From Siphlonurus alternatus (lineage: Eukaryota; Arthropoda; Insecta; Ephemeroptera; Siphlonuridae), in the NCBI GenBank assembly GCA_949825025.1, contig OX463788.1:32614878-32678877 (forward strand): a DNA stretch of 64,000 nt, written 5' to 3'. Position numbers and translations under genes: made by a program. Position 1 is the first letter of the stretch; the number at the start of each line of letters is the position of its first letter. Positions 14,464 through 26,739 of this stretch are shown here, piece by piece. A model generated the notes under the pieces. The model was not told the origin of the DNA. It saw nothing but the letters and a program-made list of their open reading frames with translations, and made no database searches.

Positions 14464-14700
14464 TTGGTGGTTTTCACTGTGTCAGCGATGGAGTCAACGC
14501 ATTCGGCATTATCTCGCGAGCATGGTGCGGAGTTTTGCGCGTGGCGTGGGCCAACTGCAGACGTGAAGTCGAGCGCTATCGGACGTGGCATGGAGCCGCC
14601 CACCCTCCCTACCAAACTAGCACCATGCACTGTGCGACCGCAATGCCATTAATAACGCCTTGCTTAAGTCTTTCAACTTCTGCTGAGTGGAGCAAGCTCT
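14464..14700. other. GC-richer block, possible CpG island or exon
   Basis: This segment contains many CpG dinucleotides and balanced composition in an otherwise AT-rich region. Open frames of about 60-70 codons overlap on both strands, as expected in GC-richer DNA. No signal peptide, domain or convincing splice site was seen. It might be a promoter, an exon of an unrecognised gene or an old repeat. Confidence 0.3.
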
Positions 14701-14729
14701 TTAAAAAAATATTTATTATTTTTTCTTGC

Positions 14730-15417
<688 letters not shown>

Positions 15418-15467
<50 letters not shown>
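15418..15467. repeat. (TA)n microsatellite
   Basis: About 24 copies of AT. It directly abuts the left end of the foldback element at 15470, and a shorter (AT)n run abuts the right end, so the element probably inserted into a pre-existing TA repeat. Confidence 0.95.
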
Positions 15468-15469
<2 letters not shown>

Positions 15470-15472
<3 letters not shown>

Positions 15473-17072
15473 TAGCACCCAAAGCCGAATTCGGGCAAAA
15501 GCCGAAAAAAATGCCCACATCTAGTTTTGCGCATCACGAAATGAGCCAAAGCCGAAGTGAGTTTTTTTTTCGGCTTTGGCGCATTTCATTTTGAACAAAA
15601 CTAGATCTGCTCAAATCGAAATGCGCCAAAGCCGATATGAGATTTTACTTCGGCTTTGGCGCATTTCATTTTGAGCAAAACTAGTTCTGCGCATCGCGGT
15701 TTGAGCAAAAGTCGAAATGATATTTTATTTCGGGTTTGGAGCAAAATTTTGAGCACATCTAGTTTTGCGCAAAATAAAGATGATTTTAATGACGAGATGA
15801 TGATTTTAATTTTAATTATATTTATTTTAATTTTTTAAAAAGAAAAAAAAAAAAACTAATCATAATCAAATGCAATCATACAGTATATACGTACGTACAT
15901 ACCTTGTAAAAAATATTGTAGAATCTGTTGATTTTATAAAACACTCCACCATTTCTGTCACTTAATTACTATTTGATGATGTTTTTGTTAAATTAATAAT
16001 TTTTTTGTTTTAAGAACTGCAGCTCAAATAAAATAGACATAATATTATACGCCACACGTTTTAAAGTTTTCATTTATAGATTCACTCGCTCTCACCATTA
16101 GAAATATTTTGTCATGCACGCATTTGTAAATTTCATAGTTCTATGTCTTAGAATTAGGCTATCATGCAATACAGGTTGTTATCGGTACAACGAGATAAGA
16201 AAGCAGCCTTAACCTCTGCAATGAAGTTTAACCCCATTTGATTGCCGTATGCATATATGTTTATGTATTGTTGCTGCTACCAGGGTTGTATAAGCCTGTG
16301 CTGCTATACGATGTTCGTAGAAATAGAACTATGAAATTTACGAGTGCGTGCATGACAATATTTCTATGGTGAGAGCGAGTGAATCTAAAGAATACTTTAA
16401 AACGTGTGGCGTATAATATATGTCTATTTTATTTGAGCTGCAGTTCTTAAAACAAAAAATTTATTAATTTAACAAAAACATCATCAAATAGTAATTAAGT
16501 GACAGAAATGGTGGAGTGTTTTATAAAATCAACAGATTTTACAATATTTTTTATAAGGTATGTACGTACGTATACTGTTATGATTACATTTTAAAGTTAT
16601 TATTTTTTCCCTAATTAATTTATTTTTAAACAGCGCTTGAAAGATATTAGGTCACAATACTAATATCTATTATAAGTTTAGTCTTAGTTTTTTATTTTTC
16701 TTTTTAAAAAATTAAAATTAATATCATTAAGATTAAAATCATCGTCTCATCATTAAAATCATCTTTATTTTGCGCAAAACTAGATGTGCTCAAAATTTTG
16801 CTCCAAACCCGAAATAAAATATCATTTCGACTTTTGCTCAAACCGCGATGCGCAGAACTAGTTTTGCTCAAAATGAAATGCGCCAAAGCCGAAGTAAAAT
16901 CTCATATCGGCTTTGGCGCATTTCGATTTGAGCAGATCTAGTTTTGTTCAAAATGAAATGCGCCAAAGCCGAAAAAAAAACTCACTTCGGCTTTGGCTCA
17001 TTTCGTGATGCGCAAAACTAGATGTGGTCATTTTTTTCGGCTTTTGCCCGAATTCGGCTTTGGGTGCTAACA
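15470..17072. mobile_element. 1.6-kb foldback-type element with ~0.7-kb inverted arms
   Basis: The terminus TGTTAGCACCCAAAGCCGAA at 15470 reappears inverted at 17072. The arms match from 15470 to about 16145 and from about 16324 to 17072 and share fine detail; frames in the two arms translate to nearly identical 60-residue strings at identical distances (186-368) from each end. The outer 300 bases of each arm are built from alternating inverted sub-repeats of GCGCCAAAGCCGA and CAAAACTAG(T/A)TCTGC. The right arm alone has about 75-80 extra bases near 16600-16680. The loop (16146-16323) encodes nothing. This resembles Drosophila Foldback architecture (structured ends, no transposase), but no sequence kinship is claimed. 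Confidence 0.85.
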
Positions 17073-17811
17073 TATATATATATATACATTTGAAAAATAA
17101 AGAAGCACTCTGATCAAGCATTAGAATTGTAGAGAATGCATAGGAGTTGTAAAAGGCTTGTTTCTGAGAAAGGAGTTTGAGTCCAACTTTTTTAGAAACA
17201 GATAAAACATTACGCTAATTTAAAATCTTATATTTTTTTAACCTATTAATTGAGGGTAGATGGTGCCGTAAAATTTCCAGCTACTGCTTGTGAATCAAAT
17301 TCTTCATTATTCATTTTCTCCTTGGCGGAAATTTACCTGCTGCATGCAGTCAACCAAGTCTACACGAGTTTCACTTGCTTGCTCTCTTTTCCGTCTCGTG
17401 AATATAATTTAAAATAAGTTCTACTTAGATATGCCGTAAAGGCATATAAACATATGGTTTTCAATTAAATCCTTTCAATTTTTTATGAACTAATTCATAG
17501 AGTATTTAAATTGGTGCATAAATTTGAATTTAACTTTGATATACTTGAATTAATTTTCATTTTTTGTTATTTTTCTTCAACAAGTTTTTGCCTTGATTCA
17601 CTAATTTAAAGGTTCATTTTGTATAATGTATAAAATAAAACAAGTTTTCGAAAATCTTAATATTAAAACTTTAGTAAAAATGTTCATATAATTTAGTTTG
17701 CTTGCTTCATTATTTCTGATATTATTCTGATATCGTCATGACGCACGAGCTAATAGTCAATGAAAATTCAGACTTCAGAGTTAAAGGAACGCTAAGCAGG
17801 CAGTTTGCCTG

Positions 17812-17879
17812 CTGAGAGCTCGGTTCTGCAACCAGTGACGCTATGGGACCCCTACTGAGAGCTCGGTGCTGCAACCAGT
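17812..17879. repeat. 25-bp direct repeat with 43-bp period
   Basis: The 25-base unit starting CTGAGAGCTCGG occurs at 17812-17836 and again at 17855-17879 with one mismatch. It lies in a GC-richer patch of about 130 bases. Confidence 0.85.
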
Positions 17880-18052
17880 TGAGCATATATGTCGTACATG
17901 TTGCCTAACGTCGGCACGCCATGGGGATCCCAGCCTGTTGTTGTGTTTTTTTTTTCGATAACAATAAAAACTTTTTAAACTAAAACTGAAACTAGGAGAA
18001 GTCTTTTGAAGCTGTTATATTAATAAAATTATAATAATAATAAATGAAGATA

Positions 18053-18122
18053 AGAGTCCACTAATTTGTATTAATATTATTATTTAACACAATAATAAAT
18101 AATATGCAAATGAGTGGACTCT
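18053..18122. repeat. 70-bp imperfect hairpin
   Basis: AGAGTCCACTAATTTG at the left is answered by CAAATGAGTGGACTCT at the right, with complementary AT-rich inner arms. It is a short MITE remnant or fold-back; nothing else is known. Confidence 0.6.
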
Positions 18123-19165
18123 ACAACATGTATAATTATATATTAACCAATACTATAATAATATCTTCTTACGGCAATTAGAGTTAGACAATTAGAGTTT
18201 AGATCAATTAAACTTCATTTCCCCCGGCTACATTTTTTCTTAAATGTTAACCATCATAAATCAACCGGAAGACTTATTATTTATTTGTTTTCTTTTATAA
18301 ATATGAAACAACAATGAAACATGCAACGTGCAATAGATAGAATTAGATCACCACTACAGAGAAACTTAGTACTGACGTGTAGTACAATAACAATGCAATG
18401 TAATATAAAATCAGAGGATAGCGTATTTTTTTAATATAATTATTTGAGACATGAAATTTTGATTAATCTGTTTATTGGCACAAAAATATATAATATATCT
18501 ACTTCTATATGTTCGAACAAAGTTACTGTCAACTTTGAGAAAGAGTGTATTTGACAGTCTACATAAAGTAAATTGCAGACTTTCAAACAGTTTTACCACA
18601 TTTCTACTTTACTCTTACGCTGTTTAGGTTTGTAAAACAGCATTCATTTGAACTGAACACTAACATATTCACCTAAAAAGAAATATTATGGGGAAATTGA
18701 GTTTTTTAATGTAAAACATTGCTCATTATTTGTGTAAATAAAGCTTGAAAATGCAGTGAATTGAATTTTCTACTTTTATCTGCTATAATTAATAGCAGAT
18801 AAAGGTAAAAAATTTTGAACATTTTTTATTTTACAATATTTCTGAGCCCAGACTTCATTCTGAATAAATTTTGTCTAAATGGTTCTTCTCTATTAAAAAT
18901 CAGCTGTGCTCCATGTGTAATAATAATGGATAAGAAAAAGTAACACTAAAAATCTGGATCAATTGAAGCCTGCTTATATGACATGTATTATATAAGGTAT
19001 GCTTTTACAACTTTTAAGAACCAGTATGTTGAGTGAGTAGCACTTAAATACTTTAAGTTTTTATTTAACCATCATGATGCAGTATTCTGTCGTACGTATT
19101 CTGTCGTACCAACAAGAGCGTAAGAAGCTTCTAAATTGCACACTGCCTGAAACTTCTTTCTTGTT

Positions 19166-19351
19166 AAGGCGGATTCAGATGGCGACAACAGTGATGCGAC
19201 GCGAATTCGCCAGGTTGCGGCAACGAAATCGCGTTAATTGCGATGCTCTTTTTTTTAATCGCCAAATATCATGGCCACCAATGGATGTCACAGCAAGTGC
19301 GCATTATTCGCTTCGCGTCGCATGATAAAAATTGCCATGTGAATCCGCCTT
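19166..19351. mobile_element. MITE family M2, copy 1
   Basis: A non-coding element with ends AAGGCGGATTCA / GTGAATCCGCCTT. Its body contains GCGATGCTCTTTTT, AATCGCCAAATAT and CCAATGGATGT. Flanks are TTAAGG and CCTTTATA, suggesting a TTA/TAA-type target. It is GC-richer than the surroundings. The open frame at 19074-19325 runs across it and is not a gene. Confidence 0.75.
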
Positions 19352-19361
19352 TATACTTGTA

Positions 19362-19568
19362 AAGGTGGATTTTCATGAGCGATTTCCAGCCTGCGACGCG
19401 AATAAAGCGCACTTGCTATAACATCCATTGGCGGCCATATTTGGCGATTTAAAGAAAAAGAGCATCGTAATTAAGGCAATTACCGGCGAATTCACCGTCG
19501 CATACGATTTCCCAGCTTTTACGTCAAATCGCGCCGCGTTGTCGTTGCCGCCCATGAAAATCTACCTT
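19362..19568. mobile_element. MITE family M2, copy 2 (inverted to copy 1)
   Basis: Ends AAGGTGGATTTTCATG / CATGAAAATCTACCTT. The internal blocks of copy 1 recur here in opposite orientation (CATCCATTGGCGGCCATATT, then GGCGATTTAAAG and GAGCATCGTAATTA). Only 10 bases separate the two copies. A third partial copy is at 62286. Confidence 0.75.
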
Positions 19569-21349
19569 AAGTGTTGTAACGTTTCTATGAGTCAACGTAT
19601 CTGTGAGTCGCCTCGCCTACCTGACCGGTTCTAATCATTCTCTCTGACACAACAGGTCACGCTGCTCCCGATGTATATTGTTCCAAATATAACATAAGTG
19701 TTTATAATTTAAAAGTTCTTTACGCCCCCGTACATTGCGAGTGAAATTCGTTATTCCATTTATATAGATACTATTAAATTCGGTACAAACATGACATGAA
19801 TTTCATGAAATCACTTTAGTTTATTCAAAATTACAACATAAAAGGAAAACATAAAGTACTTGGTGTGTTCTTGATATACCTTTTTGTATATCATTCATGA
19901 CCATAAGCTGCATCATATTTCAGGATTAATTAAAAAATAGTGTTTTCAGTTTATAGTTAACATATAGAAAATATATAGAGCAAAAAATCTCACAAACATA
20001 ACTCTATAAGATTAATAAATGAATAGTTGAAAATGAAGTTGAATAGAATAATACAAAATACAAAACATGTTCAATTCGACCACCCGAAAATTATAATAGG
20101 GTGTCATAAAAATGTGTCAGTACAGTATGCATTTGATTTGTTTACACTACTCCCAATCCAAAAAAATGTGCTTGTAACTTCTTTTCAGAGATCTTTTATC
20201 ATTTAAACAGGCATGTTTATTTGTGATCCGTATATTGCTATTTTCCTGTTATCTTATTATATATTATAGCCACAGAGTTACTCGGATACCACTACACCAC
20301 TACCGTCTAACCACTACAAATTCTTAAAATGTCCTATGTAACACAAAATAAAGGAACTGGTAAAAGTATATTTGTAAAGCAACCTTCAAATTTATGTATT
20401 CAATTTTATTTTACCATATTTTTAATGTTATTAATATAATTAAACATCATTTGAAGTAATAAATAGTAAAAATATAAAGTAGCTTATAATTAAAAATTTT
20501 TAACATTAATTTTTATAAATTTATATTTTATTTATATTTCTTATGTTATTGAGAAAATATGCATCTCTTTCAAGATAGTAGTGGAATAAAAAATTATACG
20601 CACAAAATTTATGGTTTTATATTCAAACCTGTACTTAAGTTTATAGCAATCATATTTTTTTTAAAATATGTAATGTGATTTTATGAATAAATAGCACTCT
20701 AAATCTGCATGTGCATACGCTGGAGGGTCTTTGAAGTCGGACAGATTACTTTGGGTCATGCACCAAAATCTATTAACATACAGAATGGCATTCCATATGC
20801 AATAAAAGAATTGCTATGGTACGAAGCCACACTCTGACGAAGGACACATTGTGAGAGCAATTACACTTTATTATACAAAACCGTTTAGCAGTTAGTCATG
20901 CGCACTGTTTTTGAAATTTTATTAACTTACTGTATATTTAAATGAATGGCTGTGTTAAATTAAACCATTTTGTCCACATTATTTTACTAAAATATGTCAA
21001 TAAAATAAATTATATATAAAAATGTTGTTTTGCTTTAATGTACAATATTGCGAAAATTTCAGGCAAATTTCAATTTATTTTCATTGTTTGATCTAGTATT
21101 TCTCTTGTAAAACATTTATAAGGTGCATCACATAGTGAAATTTTGCGTTTTATTCATATAAATATAAAATTAAGTAAATAACAAAAAGAAAGTATTTAAT
21201 TATATTTATGTGTTTTATACTCCTCCTCCTGAAGGAACTGCATGAAGCGTATCTACACTTAACTTTAAAGACTAGCCACGAAAAGGATCTTTAATATGAA
21301 CCAATCTTCATTTTTCAAGTAGCAGGTGTAGATTATTTTCTTTTCCCAG
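19569..21349. other. AT-rich noncoding stretch
   Basis: No gene or repeat family recognised. Confidence 0.55.
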
Positions 21350-21414
21350 GACTTGCATGATATGAGAAAGCTTATCTCCATCTACTGTCGTATAATATCA
21401 ACGAAATCTTGAAG
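21350..21414 (+). other. candidate noncoding internal exon
   Basis: Both splice sites are near consensus: a pyrimidine tract ending TTATTTTCTTTTCCCAG| at 21349 and a donor GAAG|GTAAGT at 21415. The 65 bases between have a stop in every reading frame, so if spliced this would be an untranslated exon or part of a long noncoding RNA, unless it is an exon that ends an open frame. No neighbouring exon was recognised. Confidence 0.35.
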
Positions 21415-22508
21415 GTAAGTAAATATATTGCGTTGCTAAAGTATTAAAACTTTTATGACCGTATCCCTTGTAGCTTGAAATTTCTGTATATTTTATTTTA
21501 TAATTTTTTACATCAGTCTACATTTAAGAATATGTATTTATAGATACAAAATTCTTTTTATTATAATTAAAAATAATAATAAACTATTGATTTTCTTTTA
21601 ACTATTTTTAAAATTTAAACAAATATTTATTTTAGTACTCAAATTTTAGAGCATAATATATAATTTCAAAATTTCAACCTGTTGTACAGAAAATCATGAA
21701 AGATCAAACACAAAGCACTTGAAAAATGAAAGGTCCTTTAGTGAAGTATACCGTTAACATCTTAACCATCAAACCACTAAGCCTTATAGAGCCTTTGGCG
21801 CGATAAGAAAAATAGAGTGTCAAACAATATATGAGCCTTGACATTTATCGCTTAACGTGATATGATTTATATTTGAAGCAAAAGAACAACATTAATAATT
21901 TTTAATGCACATCCATGGTATCACACAGAGTTATGAATTAGGTATCTTAATAATGCTATTACTCAAAACTGGTAACAACAATTTTGTATAAACTGTTAAT
22001 TTCATACTCTTTACTATCAATAACAATGCACTTTCCATTAAAAAACAACCACAACGACTAGGGACGTATTCTCTCTTGCATTAAAAAATAACTAAAAGAT
22101 TTTCTGATTGACAATGTGCTTTGTTGTTGTTGTGGAGTGCGTTTCTACTATTCAGTTTAATTTAACCAAAGGTGGATATTGAGATATCAATAAAACAATA
22201 TATTAAAAATGAGTAAACTGTTAGAATTTCAAGTGAATCATAAAAACATATAATATGTGATATTACATAATCTATTTTCAACTACAACTTTCAACTCCTA
22301 CACGTAATCTTGTGCTACAATAGTTTTGTATCTAAATTAAACAAAATCTTAATTGTAGCAAAAAAATAATTTAGAAAGGGTTATAAATTAAGAATGATAA
22401 AATTGATAAACTTAACGCTTTAGTTTTTATTCATGCAATTCAATAAAATTAAACTTTAATAATTATTTCTTACTTAAATATGTGTTTTTTTAGCATGTTC
22501 TACTTTAC
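21415..22508. other. AT-rich noncoding stretch
   Basis: No gene recognised; could be intron if the candidate exon at 21350 is real. Confidence 0.5.
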
Positions 22509-22590
22509 CATATATATATATATATATATAGTAAATATATACATATGAATGAATGTATATATATATAGATATATATACATTCATTCATAA
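22509..22590. repeat. (TA)n tract and AT hairpin
   Basis: A (TA)n run at 22510-22530 is followed by a palindrome in which TATGAATGAATGTATATA faces TATATACATTCATTCATA (about 22543-22588). Such tracts commonly extrude as hairpins or mark the end of a transposable element. Confidence 0.75.
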
Positions 22591-22591
22591 C

Positions 22592-22885
22592 ATGACGTCA
22601 TATCCCTTGCGGGGTAAGCCAGCAGCATTATTACCTCGGTCGTCGATGTTCAAGGCAATTTTTCTCTTCTTTTTAGTGAGATGTTATTTTAAGCAGTGAT
22701 GCTTACTAGACCCAACGTACCGAGAATATGTTACTAACGGTTTGCCCTGCCGACCATACTTTGGGATTAATTTAGCCGTTGACCCACAGAGACAATGTAC
22801 TCATTCCCTTGAGCCAGGATTCCTGCTGCAGGAACTGCCTCAAGGGCCGGCTCAGCATTGCCCGTGTTCACCACTAGGAGATTAT
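22592..22885. repeat. GC-richer interspersed-repeat-like block, unclassified
   Basis: About 290 bases of even composition starting near ATGACGTCATATCCCTTGCG, with sharp AT-rich boundaries. It holds an internal hairpin (CCTTGAGCC...TTCCTGCTGCAGGAA...GCCTCAAGG, about 22817-22855). No open frame. The composition, size and sharp edges suggest a SINE or a LINE fragment, but no family is identified from sequence alone. Confidence 0.4.
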
Positions 22886-24498
22886 AATGCTGTGTTCTGA
22901 TTACACTTTTATATTAACAATAATAATACATGCTTTAAATACTCTACACAAATTTATTTATTATATGTTATATGGTTTTACTGCATACATCTCTACAGTA
23001 TATTATATTGTCGTAGAAGTTAGTAGCTGAGATAGAAGCTAACAATCGTAAGTTAGACGTTGATAGATTAACAAATTGTTCTCATGTATTCTGAATGAAG
23101 ATTTGTCGGGCAAAAGTGGGAGGGAGGACGAGAGAAAGAGAGTGAAAGAGGCACAGGGGGAGGTTTCGGTCATACGTGTTTGTATCCACCCGAAAGTTGT
23201 CCTTCCACCCCCACTATTCCCCTCTGCTAACGCAAAGTTGAATTGTTTTACTTTATCATCCCTATGCTTACTTTTATTACCCTCAATACCTCTGTATTGA
23301 GACTGTACTATAACATATTACCATATTATACATAATATATAATATACCGTATATAATATAATATACGCTACGTCTAGAAAGCAAGATGATTTTATTTCAT
23401 TTAACAACATGGCATGTATAACAATATATATGCAGTAAAGGCACAACCTATTTCATGTTTAGCTGTCATGTATGAAAATTTCGTAGATATATAAGCCAGT
23501 GTAATGAACTGTATATTATTAACATTATAATTGTTCGTATAAATTGCGTAACAAAACAGCTAATTTTGTAAATTTTATCAGGAATATTATAATGCTCCAT
23601 TGCTGTATCATGAAACAGTTACTAGTGAATTTACTTTAATAGTAATGTTAACTCCCAACCCCACCCCGCCACATTCTGTCCCATTAACTACTAAAATCTT
23701 AATTTTGTAGTACATACCATGCTGTATAACAGGACACGAAATTGCGCACTAAAAATATCTCACTGCGTTACTATTCATGGTGGAATTTGTTCAATAATGT
23801 GCAGAATTTTGTTGTGAAACATGTGAAACATTTGATCCACAAGGCAGTCGTGATCCTCTGGATGATGCAGCAATGAAACTCAACATTTACGATGGCTTTT
23901 ACTTTAACTTGCAATGAATGACTTAGAAGTAAAATGATAATTTTAATGAGAAGTTCTAAAAGGATGTCTTGTTACAAGATATTTGAAGACGCGTTTCAAT
24001 ACCTAACGAATAACGATAAAGGTCAAGTGGGACATGGAAAAAGAATCTGATGACAGACTCCCCCGCACATTTGGATATAGCTTGTTAGTTAGGAATGAAG
24101 TGCATGGTCAATGGAGATCTAACGATTGGGATTACCACTGTTTCTTTTGAGGGAGCAAATGCAAAGATGAAACTTAAAATATTAAGTACTCTTCTACTAA
24201 TGAACTTTTACAGAATTAAAAAAAAAATATATTAAATAAGTTTTCTATAAAATGTCAATAATTTGTTTTCAGTCTTGAAAGCATTATAATAATTAAGAAT
24301 CAATAAAATAACTAAACAATTAATATGTTGCTTTGCTTTATTATCACAAGAAAGTTATAATATATACACATGGCATGCATGCTCAACATTAGTATGCAGC
24401 AGACATTTCAACTATTTAATCAGATTTGTAAAGATTAATTAATTTAAAAAAACACACAAGACTCATAATTCTCCTCATATTGATAATTATAGTTTTTG
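22886..24498. other. AT-rich noncoding stretch
   Basis: No gene recognised. A purine-rich patch at 23090-23170 and a C-rich patch at 23640-23690 were noted without function. Confidence 0.5.
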
Positions 24499-24675
24499 TT
24501 AAAAATAAGAAAATAGTAGTTCTGAATGTGCACGTGTTTTCTTAACAACGAACTTCGCTTGGCCCAGCGTTTCGGTCACGGGAGAAGGCAGGGGTGGGCG
24601 CGAGCGGGCAGCTGTGCGGCAGCTTATTGCGAGCAGTAACTCCAGCAGCAGCAGCAGCAGGGACCAGCATCTCAT
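24499..24675 (-). CDS. candidate 58-aa secreted peptide
   Basis: A minus-strand ATG at 24675 opens 58 codons to a TAA at 24499. Residues 1-19 (MRCWSLLLLLLELLLAISC) form a near-ideal signal peptide: short positive start, leucine core, small residues before a probable cut. The rest is basic and proline-rich (RTAARSRPPLPSPVTETLG), then FVVKK. The leucine run is encoded by six CTG codons, so a trinucleotide repeat contributes. It lies in a CpG-rich patch (24541-24780) in AT-rich DNA, about 155 bases below a TATA box, with one 6-codon upstream ORF (24746-24766). No downstream splice donor is obvious. No family recognised; it may be complete, or the frame may be accidental. Confidence 0.4.
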   Translation of the reverse strand: MRCWSLLLLLLELLLAISCRTAARSRPPLPSPVTETLGQAKFVVKKTRAHSELLFSYF

Positions 24676-24823
24676 CGTTCAGTTAACGTTTTTGAGGCGG
24701 TCGGCAGTCACAGGGAGGAGGGTTGGGCAAGAAGCGGCCTGTACGCTATAGAACAACTACGGCCATGATACAACTACACAGTCGGTCAGTATTGATTCTA
24801 GCATTAGTTGTAGGCCGTCTCAT

Positions 24824-24831
24824 CTTTTATA
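24824..24831 (-). promoter_or_regulatory. TATA box, candidate core promoter
   Basis: TATAAAAG on the minus strand. A start about 30 bases downstream (near 24800) would give a leader of roughly 125 bases to the signal-peptide ORF at 24675. No clear initiator was seen at that distance. Confidence 0.35.
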
Positions 24832-24871
24832 TTGCCGGCCGATGCTAGCTATAAGCAAAAGAAGACGTTCA

Positions 24872-24872
24872 A

Positions 24873-24903
<31 letters not shown>

Positions 24904-24991
24904 AATTTTTCTCTAAAAGTTATTCACTTCATTACTGACAAAGATTTTTTATTACATTAAGTAATAATAATGATGATGATGTTAATGGAAT

Positions 24992-25072
<81 letters not shown>
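24872..25072. repeat. two (TA)n microsatellites
   Basis: (AT)n at 24872-24898 and a longer run at 24998-25072, separated by about 100 bases of AT-rich sequence with a short (GAT)n run. Confidence 0.95.
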
Positions 25073-25075
<3 letters not shown>

Positions 25076-25236
25076 TATGAATTACCCATAATTACAATTT
25101 TTATAAATATTTACTTGTCATGCCTTGATTTACTTAAATCGAGAATACATTACATTATAACTGCAATTAATTACGAAAGACTTTTAATGATCAAGTGAAA
25201 AATTATCCAAATTAAAACATTATTTTCAATTTTATA

Positions 25237-25343
25237 CTACGTTCCCATGACGGTGTTTAATGCGGATTCGTTGACGACGCCTCATTAAATTAACATTATC
25301 CGTTGTCAACGGATCCGTATTGAACACCGTCATGTGAACGTAG
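25237..25343. mobile_element. 107-bp hairpin MITE
   Basis: CTACGTTCCCATGACGGTGT at the left is answered by ACACCGTCATGTGAACGTAG at the right; the inner arms (GCGGATTCGTTGACGAC / GTTGTCAACGGATCCG) also pair. The pairing covers nearly the whole length with a short centre. No coding capacity and no second copy in the window. Confidence 0.7.
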
Positions 25344-26739
25344 GTGATATCATCAACGTTTTCTAAACAAGAAATAAAATCTCTCTTTCTCTCTCTTGCC
25401 ACAAAACAGAAAAATAACTGTAAAATAGTTCAATATGTCCAATGTGTAGAATGTCCTTAAAATAGAATCATAGCAAAATAATAATAACACTAATATTTAA
25501 TAAAAAAGAAACTGAATGTACTCATGTCATTCCATATTTTGATATAAAATAATGAATGCAGAAGTTCATAGCATTTTTTTATAACATTGATATTATTATA
25601 TAATATTGCATTGCTGTATTTTCATTTGAACAATTATGTGCCGAGTACGTAATACAAATTAAGCTATCTACCCTGAGTGTTGATATTTGCGTTTTAGTTT
25701 TCACATGACAGAGACAAAAAGACAGAGAAATATAGAGAAGAGAATTGAAGAACGCAAGTTAAGTGAAACAGAAAGACAGGAGAACCGGGGAAATGTTATG
25801 GTTACAATACGGCAATTTAGCTGGTCCAGCAGCGTCATATAGAACTCACAGCATCCATTCCTCCGTGGAAGCCACAACAATGCCAAGATGTTTCTCCGTA
25901 TCAGTGACAAGCTGGTGAAAAGCAGCAGGCAAAGCGACTCAGCTGCTCGCCCTGGTTTGGCACAGTGAGTCTGCAGCAGCATCAGAGCAGTGGGCCAGCA
26001 GTCTGCATTGAGCTGGGCCGAGGAACGACAGACCGACCGACAAAGCAAGCAAGCTCCTTCTCCTTCCTTCCCCGCAGCCTCCCACAATCTCTCGTCTCCG
26101 TCTCATTATTTCTAAAATAAAGCTACTACTTGTCTCTTTCAAGTGAAACTCCAATCCTATAGAATATATGGCTAAAATTTTTCTCCCAAGTTTTTACTTT
26201 TCACTCTACTTCAGAATGAGTTCATTCTAACATTGCAAGTCATTTCACATAAATTATTTTTTAATTTTAAGTAATATCTACTTATTAATATGTTCTGTAT
26301 AGTTTAAGGTTGCATGAATAATGATGCGATGTAATTTTTCTTGTTTTTTTTTTTTTTTGCACAAGGAATTTTTGCACTCTACCTACCGATATCCTATATT
26401 ATATACGGTGTCATTGTGGTTTTCACCGATTTCAACGTTACGTTAAGGAAAATTAAATTTACTGTAGCCGACATACAAGCTTGCGTTAGTATCATTTCAT
26501 TAGTGCAGATTTACTTTTAATTAAAATAATGCTGAACATTCTCACTGTGTCTTCCAAAATTAATGGCCCTAACTCTAGGCAATCAGCTCGCCAGGTTCTG
26601 GCCAAAACATTAACTAAATGATGCTAACAAATTACGTTTATATTTTCACTCTCAAGAAACTTAACTTAAATTTTAGTGTCATAGGAATCACAGTAAAATC
26701 ACGCCATTGTGCATGACGTTTACGATTATAAAACTAACT
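25344..26739. other. noncoding stretch with a GC-richer block
   Basis: Mostly AT-rich. The block 25780-26110 is GC-richer, with minus-strand frames of 128 and 71 codons in different registers (no domain) and a plus-strand GTGAGT donor-like word at 25967. It could be an exon or promoter; no specific gene is supported. A poly-T run lies at 26345-26358. Confidence 0.4.

Larger units (their letters stand above)
17073..19165. other. noncoding stretch with small repeats
   Basis: AT-rich sequence with no gene recognised, apart from the tandem repeat at 17812, the hairpin at 18053 and a weak hairpin near 18763-18813 (two copies of a TTATCTGCTA word facing each other). Confidence 0.5.

Noticed and set aside
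15656..16886. Two near-identical 60-codon frames (plus at 15656, minus at 16704) that look like a duplicated gene
   Set aside because: They are the same stretch of the two foldback arms, start at TTG, are rich in element sub-repeats and end in low-complexity ILI sequence.
25780..26110. 128-codon minus-strand frame as a gene
   Set aside because: No domain; cysteine- and leucine-rich composition follows from the base composition, and another frame over the same bases is also open.
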